10,356 bases of DNA from Anaerobacillus alkalidiazotrophicus. Lineage in GTDB: Bacteria; Bacillota; Bacilli; Bacillales_H; Anaerobacillaceae. This document shows positions 6,180 to 10,356 of this stretch, piece by piece. Location of the stretch: NCBI RefSeq assembly GCF_001866055.1, contig NZ_MLQS01000007.1, forward strand, positions 1-10,356, given 5' to 3'. A program made the position numbers and the translations under genes. The notes below the pieces were generated by a model. That model was given only the letters and a program-made list of their open reading frames with translations. It ran no database searches and was not told where the DNA came from. Within the stretch, counting starts at the first letter, position 1; every line of letters begins with the position of its first letter.

Positions 6180-6243
6180 AAATTTCACCTCGAATTATTA
6201 CTACTTGTCCACTGAAAATATTGATAGAGTTATAAATATACAT
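6169..6243 (-). other. Possible 24-codon leader reading frame
   Basis: ATG 6243 has GGGGAGG 8 bp upstream and encodes MYIYNSINIFSGQVVIIRGE before TAG at 6169, overlapping the GTG start at 6179. It may be the true N-terminus of the immunity-like gene in another broken frame, a coupled leader peptide, or chance. Confidence 0.3.
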
Positions 6244-6280
6244 TCCACAAACCTCCCCGTTCGACACAAGGGCAACGATT

Positions 6281-6304
6281 GCTTGTTCAGCTTAAGCTCC
6301 CGTT
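6281..6304 (-). repeat. Leader motif, copy 3
   Basis: On the minus strand this is AACGGGAGCTTAAGCTGAAC plus AAGC, about 40 bp upstream of the ATG at 6243. It shares AACGG..GC....GCTGAA.AAG with the copy at 2499-2523 and the longer TTAAA..AACG..AGCTT pattern with the copy at 2237-2259. Confidence 0.5.
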
Positions 6305-6328
6305 AATTTAAAAGGAAACGAAAACCTT

Positions 6329-6437
6329 GTAGTTTCTTAATATGAATATTTGTTGTTTATAGGATAACGACACAACCTATAGATTGTCAACAATTTATTT
6401 GTTAATATATAAAAATGTTTCATATTAGAAAACTACG
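6329..6437. promoter_or_regulatory. Inverted repeat arms flanking the XRE-cupin promoter
   Basis: GTAGTTTCTTAATATGAA (6329-6346) and TTCATATTAGAAAACTAC (6419-6436) are inverted copies, 16 of 18 bases matching. They lie on either side of the promoter, and the right arm adjoins the ribosome binding site. A second palindrome, TATAGG (6358-6363) with CCTATA (6376-6381), lies between them. They are candidate operators for autoregulation by the adjacent DNA-binding protein. This is inferred from position only. Confidence 0.45.
6384..6413 (+). promoter_or_regulatory. Probable promoter of the XRE-cupin gene
   Basis: -35-like TTGTCA (6384-6389) and -10-like TATAAA (6408-6413, spacer 18) or TATATA (6406-6411, spacer 16). 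It overlaps AACAA...TTGTT symmetry, which could be part of an operator. Confidence 0.5.
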
Positions 6438-6449
6438 AGGTGGTTAGTC

Positions 6450-6989
6450 TTGGATATTGGTACTAAAATTCGCGCAATACGAAACCGCAAAAAAGTTACC
6501 ATTGCACAAATGTGTGAAGGAACTGGACTTTCAAAAGGCTTCATTAGCAACGTTGAAAACAATAATACTTCACCTTCCATTAACACATTAAATACAATAG
6601 CTTCATTTCTTGGAGTTCCCCTATCGTACTTACTTTTGGAAAAAAAGCAGCATATGCGAGTAGTTCGCAAAGACACAAGGTCACAATCAACTTTTAATGA
6701 CCTAAAGATCGAACACCTAACCTCTAAGGGTGGTTTACGAATGATGATTGTAGAATTTCCTCCTGGAGCAACGATAGGGGAGCCACATGCCCACGAGGGT
6801 GAAGAATGCCATCTAGTTTTGGAAGGGAAAATCCTAGCTGAACAAGGTGAGGACTCTGTTATTATTGAAGCAGGTGATTCATTTAGCTGGAATGCAAGTG
6901 TCCCACACTTTGTAAAAAACGTTGGGGATGAGAAAGCTGTGGTATTAGTCTCCATTTATTCAGATACGGAATTAATGGATGTCTTGTAA
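6450..6989 (+). CDS. XRE-family regulator with C-terminal cupin domain
   Basis: The product is 179 residues. The start is TTG 6450, chosen because GAGGTGG (6437-6443) is at ideal spacing and the sequence MDIGTKIRAIRNRKKVTI is the standard start of this class. Residues 5-60 form the lambda-repressor-type helix-turn-helix (TIAQMCEGTGLSKGFISNVENNNTSPS). Residues 98-175 form a double-stranded beta-helix cupin with the metal-binding set intact: H113, H115 and E119 in PHAHEGEE, and H153 in PHFVKN. This is the PuuR/SinR-like XRE-cupin architecture, a cytosolic repressor or activator that senses a small molecule. The ligand cannot be read from sequence. Its upstream neighbour on the other strand is the broken immunity-like gene and its downstream neighbour is a relic, so the target may simply be itself. 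A strong hairpin follows the stop. Confidence 0.92.
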   Translation: MDIGTKIRAIRNRKKVTIAQMCEGTGLSKGFISNVENNNTSPSINTLNTIASFLGVPLSYLLLEKKQHMRVVRKDTRSQSTFNDLKIEHLTSKGGLRMMIVEFPPGATIGEPHAHEGEECHLVLEGKILAEQGEDSVIIEAGDSFSWNASVPHFVKNVGDEKAVVLVSIYSDTELMDVL

Positions 6990-7003
6990 AAGATAATATA
7001 AAT

Positions 7004-7040
7004 AGGAAATCCAATACAAATTAATCGTACTGGATTTCCT
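7004..7040. terminator. Hairpin after the XRE-cupin gene, probable terminator
   Basis: AGGAAATCCA (7004-7013) pairs perfectly with TGGATTTCCT (7031-7040), with TAC/GTA extending the stem. There is no proper T tract on the plus strand (ACTTATAAAC follows), so termination strength is uncertain. It could act in both directions. Confidence 0.6.
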
Positions 7041-7146
7041 ACTTATAAACCTTATTAGACTATTGTTTGAAATCACATCCGTTTCTTATCAGACTCTCGC
7101 TTTTTTACAAAGCTAGTTATAATAAAAGACTTTTTTTATACAGTAA

Positions 7147-7298
7147 GGGTCAAATAAATGAAGCTGCAGGAGAATTGGACCAAATTTGGGATGCGCAAGT
7201 TTTGTATCAGAAGCCTTGTCAACTGACTCTGCGTATTTTCAGATTAAACTTCTAATCTCTTTTTCAACATTCTCTTGGTCGTGGTTATTTAGGGTCAT
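7147..7298 (-). pseudogene. NTF2-like (SnoaL/DUF4440-type) protein fragment
   Basis: ATG 7298 lies 17 bp after the stop of the oxidoreductase gene. The frame reads MTLNNHDQENVEKEIRSLI, then TGA, then KYAESVDKASDTKL. A one-base shift then gives ASQIWSNSPAASFI, then TGA, PL. With both repairs this resembles, from memory, the N-terminal helix and first strands of NTF2-like proteins of the kind ...LIEKYAESVDKADTKLASQIWSNSPEVSFIHP. The rest of a domain of roughly 130 residues is missing; past 7147 no homology is seen. The spacing suggests it was once the second gene of the oxidoreductase operon. With two stops, one shift and a truncation, it is dead. Confidence 0.6.
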
Positions 7299-7315
7299 TT
7301 GTATTTTCCCAGATT

Positions 7316-8188
7316 TTAGTTTGTTTTTGAAATTTGATTAACAAGTTGAGTCAGTGCTTCGTTGATCGGTGTAACTGGACGATTAAGAACTTTCTCAAGA
7401 TCTTTGCTTTCAACTTCTAGTGAACCGTTCCTAATACTTTCTTGTATTCCTACTACAATCGGAATTACAAAATCAGGTAAACCTAAGCCTTTCATGATCT
7501 CTGCATATTTTTCGTCATTTACTTGATGTACAGGTATTTTTTTCCCCAATACAATACCAAGAGCCGAGGCCAATTCTTCTTGAGTTAAAAGAGGTCCAGA
7601 AAGTTCATACACTGTATTTTCGTGACCGTTTCCAACTAGAACTGCTGCTGCTGCATCTGCGTAATCTTGTTGTAGCGCCCAACCTACTTTACCTTCTCCA
7701 GCAGAAGTTACCCATGGAGCTCCTGCCACGGCACCTTGAATGCTTCCGATTTCGTTTTCAAAATACCAATTGTTACGCAAGAAAGAGTATGGGATACCCG
7801 TCTTAATGATGGCTGCTTCTGTAGCAACATGAGGAGGAGCCATTAAATTTTTGCTTTCTGTTGCATTTGCTAAACTTGTGTAAGCAATAAATTTTACCCC
7901 TGCACGTTCAGCTGCTTGCACAGCATTAGAATGTTGCATAATTCTTGTTTCATTGTCACCATCAGCAGAAATAATTAATAAGCGGTCAATCCCTTTAAAA
8001 GCAGTATCTAAGCTTTGGGGCTGGTCAAAATCTCCCTGACGAACTTCCACTCCACGAGCGCGAAGTCCTTCTGCTTTCTCTGGATTTCGAACACTTACTG
8101 CCAACTCACTTGCTGGTATAGATTTTAATAATGCTTCTACAACCTTTGTACCTAATTTCCCTGTTGCTCCTGTAACTAATATTTTCAT
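7316..8188 (-). CDS. NmrA/QorB-like NAD(P)H-binding oxidoreductase
   Basis: The product is 290 residues with ATG 8188 behind TAGGAGG. The N-terminus MKILVTGATGKLGTKVVEALL has the GxxGxxG Rossmann signature (residues 7-13). SVRNPEKAEGLRARGVEVRQGDFDQPQSL is the NADP-selective loop and the D-F-D segment of atypical short-chain dehydrogenases. YTSLANATESKN and YSFLRNNWYFEN are hallmarks of the NmrA-like quinone reductase group (QorB/YtfG type), where the catalytic Tyr of classical SDRs is not used. The likely role is NAD(P)H-dependent reduction of quinones or related electrophiles, or redox sensing, in the cytosol. The gene is divergent from a YwnA-type Rrf2 regulator and shares its operator sequence, so it is probably that regulator's target. 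Its stop is followed by the NTF2-like relic. Confidence 0.88.
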   Translation of the reverse strand: MKILVTGATGKLGTKVVEALLKSIPASELAVSVRNPEKAEGLRARGVEVRQGDFDQPQSLDTAFKGIDRLLIISADGDNETRIMQHSNAVQAAERAGVKFIAYTSLANATESKNLMAPPHVATEAAIIKTGIPYSFLRNNWYFENEIGSIQGAVAGAPWVTSAGEGKVGWALQQDYADAAAAVLVGNGHENTVYELSGPLLTQEELASALGIVLGKKIPVHQVNDEKYAEIMKGLGLPDFVIPIVVGIQESIRNGSLEVESKDLEKVLNRPVTPINEALTQLVNQISKTN

Positions 8189-8215
8189 TTTTAATTCCTC
8201 CTATTGAGTTTATCC

Positions 8216-8234
8216 TGTAACTAAATTTATTACA
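8216..8234. promoter_or_regulatory. Predicted Rrf2 (YwnA-type) operator, oxidoreductase side
   Basis: TGTAA-CTAAATTTA-TTACA, a 19-bp palindrome with a 9-bp centre, directly downstream of the -10 of the minus-strand promoter, so covering the predicted transcription start. The same pattern and spacing occurs at 8320-8338. Confidence 0.65.
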
Positions 8235-8241
8235 TGTATTC

Positions 8242-8270
8242 ATCTTAATTACCTGTATCGATTTTGTCAA
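8242..8270 (-). promoter_or_regulatory. Promoter of the NmrA/QorB-like gene
   Basis: On the minus strand, consensus -35 TTGACA (8265-8270), a 17-bp spacer and -10 TAAGAT (8242-8247). A separate palindrome, ACCTGT (8251-8256)...ACAGGT (8270-8275), spans the -35 and spacer and may be an additional binding site. Confidence 0.85.
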
Positions 8271-8305
8271 CAGGTTAAATGCTATTTTTTATTTTGTTCG
8301 TAATT

Positions 8306-8314
8306 TGGTATAAT
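8306..8314 (+). promoter_or_regulatory. Extended -10 promoter of the Rrf2 regulator gene
   Basis: TGG-TATAAT (8306-8314) is an extended -10. No good -35 is present at the right distance (TTTTTA), as is common for extended -10 promoters. Transcription should start near 8320-8322, at the edge of the operator. Confidence 0.75.
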
Positions 8315-8319
8315 ACACT

Positions 8320-8338
8320 TGTAATCAAACAAATTACA
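8320..8338. promoter_or_regulatory. Predicted Rrf2 (YwnA-type) operator, regulator side
   Basis: TGTAAT-CAAACAA-ATTACA, a perfect palindrome with 6-bp arms, equivalent to TGTAA-N9-TTACA at 8216-8234. It begins 5 bp after the -10, so bound protein would block initiation (autorepression). Confidence 0.68.
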
Positions 8339-8391
8339 TGATAAACAGATAAATTAAATAACAGGATTGTTAATAAGGGTGGTGACTTAAC

Positions 8392-8826
8392 ATGTCCATC
8401 AGCAGTCGATTCGCTGTCGGAATTCATATATTGACACTAATTGAATTAAATAAAGAAGGTGTAACATCTTCGGAATTTTTAGCTTCAAGTGTTAACACGA
8501 ATCCAGCCGTTATAAGAAAACTAATGGGAATGTTAAAAAAAGCTGGTTTAATTGAAGTGCATCCAGGCATTGCAGGGGCTAAACTTGCAAAGGAATTATC
8601 TGATATAACACTGTTCGACGTTTATAAGGCTGTGAATGTTGTACAGGAAAAAGAATTGTTTAGCAAACATGAAAATCCTAACCCAGCTTGTCCTGTAGGT
8701 AGGAACATCCAGAATACAATTGAACCATTATTCACAGCAGCTCAATTGGCAATGGAGAAGGTTTTAAGAAATGTTACTATAGAAGATGTTGTGAAGGATA
8801 TTGCTACTAAAGATAATATTTGTTAG
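8392..8826 (+). CDS. ywnA: Rrf2-family transcriptional regulator, YwnA-type
   Basis: The product is 144 residues with ATG 8392 after GGGTGGTG. Residues 1-60 are a winged helix: SSRFAVGIHILTLIEL (helix 1), SSEFLASSVNTNPAVIRKLMGMLKKAGLI (helix-turn-helix) and EVHPGIAGAKLAKELSDITLFDVYKAV (wing and following helix). Then comes the YwnA hallmark LFSKHENPNPACPVG, which from memory is nearly the same in B. subtilis YwnA. The three-cysteine iron-sulfur set of IscR/NsrR is absent; only C100 and the C-terminal C144 are present, so an Fe-S cluster is unlikely and thiol sensing is possible. It is divergent from the QorB-like gene with twin operators. A strong terminator follows. Symbol by similarity; orthology was not tested. 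Confidence 0.9.
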   Translation: MSISSRFAVGIHILTLIELNKEGVTSSEFLASSVNTNPAVIRKLMGMLKKAGLIEVHPGIAGAKLAKELSDITLFDVYKAVNVVQEKELFSKHENPNPACPVGRNIQNTIEPLFTAAQLAMEKVLRNVTIEDVVKDIATKDNIC

Positions 8827-8866
8827 AAAAGGCATTCCAAAAAGAATGTCTTTCTCTTTGTTTTTT
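8827..8866 (+). terminator. Intrinsic terminator of the Rrf2 regulator gene
   Basis: AAAGGCATTC pairs with GAATGTCTTT (8828-8853, loop CAAAAA), followed by CTCTTTGTTTTTT. Confidence 0.85.
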
Positions 8867-8946
8867 AACTAACCTTCCTCGGAGATTTAAGTGAATCTCT
8901 TTACAAAATGACTAAAAATAAAGATAATTGTTGCACAGTATAAAGT

Positions 8947-9049
8947 CTAATAGTACAAAGCTTTATCTTCTGATTCCTTACTAATGTCTTCATAATAGTA
9001 TTTGTCTGATAAATTCCCAAATATCCTCCAACCTTCTTTTTGTTCTATA
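8947..9049 (-). pseudogene. C-terminal gene fragment cut by the two-hairpin repeat
   Basis: On the minus strand the frame reads IEQKEGWRIFGNLSDKYYYE... and ends EDKALYY with TAG at 8947. It has no start codon or ribosome binding site, and its upstream side is exactly the edge of the repeat starting at 9047. The sequence looks like the last strands of a small secreted or NTF2-like domain (aromatic-rich EGWRIFG). No matching N-terminal half is visible beyond the repeat. The original family is unknown. Confidence 0.45.
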
Positions 9050-9190
9050 AAGCTGAACTTCAATCAGTGGGGGGTTCATTCACCCCCCACTGATGAAAGT
9101 TATTCTATATCGGACCATAAGGGGCAGTTTATCCCCCACCTAAACTTCTTGATTTTCTTACGTTTTGAAGTGGGGGTCTTACTGCCCCTT
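9047..9190. repeat. Two-hairpin repeat, complete copy 2
   Basis: Hairpin A: CAGTGGGGGG (9065-9074) pairs with CCCCCCACTG (9083-9092). Hairpin B: AAGGGGCAGT (9119-9128) pairs with ACTGCCCCTT (9181-9190), and inside it CCCCCAC (9133-9139) pairs with GTGGGGG (9170-9176). It is about 144 bp, in the same orientation as the copies at 3697 and 9992. It has no coding potential. The shape fits a MITE/PATE-like element or a strong two-part terminator. Confidence 0.8.
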
Positions 9191-9301
9191 AAGAGTGGAT
9201 AAAGAAAAGAACATATCAACATTTAATTATATGTTCATACGTGTTGTCTATTTAATTTTCCCCTGGGAAAAGACGTCTAAAATAACAATATCCTTATCAA
9301 A

Positions 9302-9748
9302 TCAATATCCCCAATCATCAACACGCCAATTATCAACACGCCAATTATCCGAATTATTATCCCTAACTAATATCCAGTTCCAATCGGAATAAATTGAGTT
9401 TGGTTCTAAGCTTCCATCGCCGCCGCGAGAATTCACTTCAAAGTTGGATAACAGAACAATTACATTTTCTTCCGTTATACCGTTTGATGAACCTTTGCCA
9501 TATTTCAAATAGCCATCAATAAATTCATTTGATTTATTTTCTGAATACCATAAATCTGTAAGCTTACAACCCTTAAAATCCTTAATTTTTTTCTTTACAG
9601 CAACGACGGCTTCATTTATTTCCTCCTCAGAAAATTTAATAGATTCTTCAATACTTACTTGAACATTATTGGTTTTACCAAATTGGTTATAAAATACAAT
9701 TGACCCGAAAACAATTATCAAACAAAGAGAAAATATGGTCTTTTTCAT
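9302..9748 (-). CDS. Secreted or membrane-anchored protein, unknown function
   Basis: The product is 148 residues with ATG 9748 behind GAGGGCGG. Residues 1-22 (MKKTIFSLCLIIVFGSIVFYNQ) are a signal peptide or anchor; C9 is inside the hydrophobic core and no clear lipobox follows. The rest is soluble: an acidic helix (FSEEEINEAVVAVKKKIKDF, about 39-58), a single cysteine in KGCKLTDLWYSE, a strand ENVIVLLSNFEV and a C-terminal W-x-W-x-L-V-R motif. This is the arrangement of small extracellular Bacillus proteins with a DUF4829-like fold, a tentative assignment. The extreme C-terminus contains a duplicated NWRVD unit from a 15-bp tandem duplication; relatives normally end in a single WRVDDWGY. It is exported; the role is unknown. 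It lies between repeat-associated gene fragments. Confidence 0.8.
   Translation of the reverse strand: MKKTIFSLCLIIVFGSIVFYNQFGKTNNVQVSIEESIKFSEEEINEAVVAVKKKIKDFKGCKLTDLWYSENKSNEFIDGYLKYGKGSSNGITEENVIVLLSNFEVNSRGGDGSLEPNSIYSDWNWILVRDNNSDNWRVDNWRVDDWGY
9317..9346. repeat. 15-bp tandem duplication inside the secreted-protein gene
   Basis: ATCAACACGCCAATT occurs twice with no gap (9317-9331, 9332-9346). On the coding strand it repeats codons for NWRVD, preserving the frame. Identical copies suggest a recent slippage event. Confidence 0.9.
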
Positions 9749-9824
9749 ATTACCGCCCTCAATAGTTAAGTTTTAATTTGTTGGAAATGTAATTTCATTA
9801 ACTAGTTTATTTTAACATCATTTT

Positions 9825-9992
9825 CCAAATGGAGTTGGAGGAATTTATTTCTTTAAGACAAAAGAAACAGCTGAAAAATATTTAGACATGCACTCTAAAA
9901 GATTAGCTAGTTTTGGAATAGCAGATGTAAACGCAAAGGTCTTTGCCATCAATTCTAAACTAACTGAGATTACTAAAGATCTAGTTAGATAA
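9825..9992 (+). pseudogene. C-terminal fragment of a YdhR-like monooxygenase
   Basis: The plus-strand frame reads PNGVGGIYFFKTKETAEKYL, then DMHSKRLASFGIADVNAKVF, and ends ITKDLVR with TAA at 9990. The GGIY-F--KE-AE-YL-MH--RL--FG---VNAK-F pattern matches, from memory, the C-terminal half of the putative monooxygenase YdhR family (dimeric alpha-beta barrel, usually about 100 residues). The N-terminal half is missing: upstream the frame closes at a stop (9813-9815), and there is no start codon with a ribosome binding site. It is therefore a truncated relic. Its stop codon touches repeat copy 3. The minus-strand frame across the same bases (9845-10036) is a shadow. Confidence 0.6.
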
Positions 9993-10129
9993 TAAAGCTG
10001 AACTTCAATCAGTGGGGGTTTTCCTTCATCCCCCACTGATTGTTAGTTCAACTTATCGGACCTTTAGGGGCAGTTTATCCCCCACCTAAACTTCTCGATT
10101 TTCTTAAGTTTTGAGGTGGGGGTCTTACT
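9992..10129. repeat. Two-hairpin repeat, copy 3 (right arm of second hairpin truncated)
   Basis: Begins ATAAAGCTGAACTTCAATCA like the other copies. In hairpin A, TGAACT/AGTTCA and AATCAGTGGGGG/CCCCCACTGATT are fully paired. Hairpin B keeps CCCCCACCT pairing with AGGTGGGGG, but after GGTCTTACT the expected GCCCCTT is replaced by CAATGTC, so the outer stem is lost. The sequence right of the break reads as a gene end (next feature). Confidence 0.8.
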
Positions 10130-10219
10130 CAATGTCATCAGGCTAAGGATACAAATATTGGAATGTTACTTTCTGCTTCTTTTTTTGTAATGAGCTACTA
10201 TCAAAGTCCCGTAAAATAA
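10130..10219 (+). pseudogene. C-terminal fragment of a membrane protein
   Basis: Directly after repeat copy 3 the plus frame reads QAKDTNIGMLLSASFFVMSY, then YQSPVK and TAA at 10217. The hydrophobic segment followed by a short basic end looks like the last transmembrane helix of an integral membrane protein. No start or ribosome binding site is present. The family is not recognisable from this much. Confidence 0.4.
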
Positions 10220-10321
10220 TCATTGAAATATAGAGAAATAACTTGACTTTTGAAAAAACGCCTAACAATCGATTTGAATACCTTTCGTTGGTATATCAAA
10301 TGTGATGGTGGGGATTTTGAT

Positions 10322-10356
10322 ATGGAAAATAAGACTTTTTTAGAGGCAGTACGTGT
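10322..10356 (+). CDS. Start of a gene running off the window (possibly nitroreductase)
   Basis: ATG 10322 with GGTGGGG (10307-10313) at 8-bp spacing, encoding MENKTFLEAVR before the window ends. The opening is of the type seen in nitroreductase-family flavoproteins (M-x-x-x-T-F-L-E-A-V-x-x-R-R), but eleven residues are too few to be sure. A TTGACT at 10243-10248 could be a -35, but no good -10 follows at the usual distance. Confidence 0.5.
   Translation, partial: MENKTFLEAVR

Noticed and set aside
6425..6955. Minus-strand 176-codon frame opposite the XRE-cupin gene
   Set aside because: The plus-strand gene has clear domains, motif residues and a ribosome binding site; the opposite frame is a shadow.
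7067..7255. Plus-strand 62-codon frame with NEAAGELDQIWDAQ
   Set aside because: The opposite strand carries a readable NTF2-like relic, which accounts for the protein-like look.
9002..9392. Plus-strand frames of 66 and 75 codons
   Set aside because: They cross the two-hairpin repeat and the antisense of the secreted-protein gene; neither has a ribosome binding site.
9845..10036. Minus-strand 63-codon frame
   Set aside because: The plus strand in this stretch encodes the YdhR-like fragment, and the frame runs into the repeat.
9047..10129. CRISPR array from repeated hairpins
   Set aside because: Copies are about 140 bp long, roughly 800 bp apart, and have no regular spacers or cas genes.

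Overview
The window looks like a piece of a low-GC Firmicute chromosome, most likely Bacillaceae or a close relative within Bacillales. The support is the 16S rRNA 5' end and its Bacillus-type leader, strong AGGAGG or GGGGG ribosome binding sites, a T-box leader, and proteins of common Bacillus families (DUF1801/YdhG, a YwnA-type Rrf2 regulator, PNPOx). I do not place the genus. The left end stops inside 16S rRNA, as expected for an assembly break at an rRNA operon.

Layout. Positions 1-443 hold the 5' part of a 16S rRNA on the minus strand, preceded by a leader and two near-identical strong promoters plus an eroded third copy (to about 890). Positions 900-4040 hold mostly minus-strand small genes: a DUF1801 gene with one premature stop, a zinc-ribbon/HhH (RNAP alpha-CTD-like) protein, two broken genes for tiny membrane proteins, a saccharopine dehydrogenase-like NAD(P) protein and a two-helix membrane protein. 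Positions 4040-4577 have no gene but carry a large hairpin repeat and a 104-bp inverted repeat. Positions 4578-5466 are a PNPOx-family flavoprotein gene behind its own promoter and a complete T-box leader, probably sensing tRNA-Leu. Positions 5536-6243 hold a frameshifted gene of immunity-protein character and a small coupled ORF. Positions 6450-6989 encode an XRE-cupin regulator.

Positions 7147-8866 form a clear regulatory unit: an NmrA/QorB-like NAD(P)H-binding protein, followed by a decayed NTF2-like gene, is divergent from a YwnA-type Rrf2 regulator. Both promoters carry the same TGTAA-N9-TTACA palindrome just after the predicted start site, so the regulator probably controls itself and the oxidoreductase. 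Positions 8867-10356 are a decay zone: three truncated gene ends, one intact secreted or anchored protein, two copies of a roughly 140-bp two-hairpin repeat (a partial third copy lies at 3697), and the first codons of a plus-strand gene that runs off the end.

I see no transposase, CRISPR array, tRNA gene, phage gene or complete defence system. The strongest novelty candidates are regulatory: the T-box in front of a flavoprotein gene, the twin operators, the dispersed two-hairpin element, the 104-bp inverted repeat, and a shared leader motif upstream of small genes. Several frameshifts sit at homopolymers, so sequencing error must be excluded before these genes are called dead.
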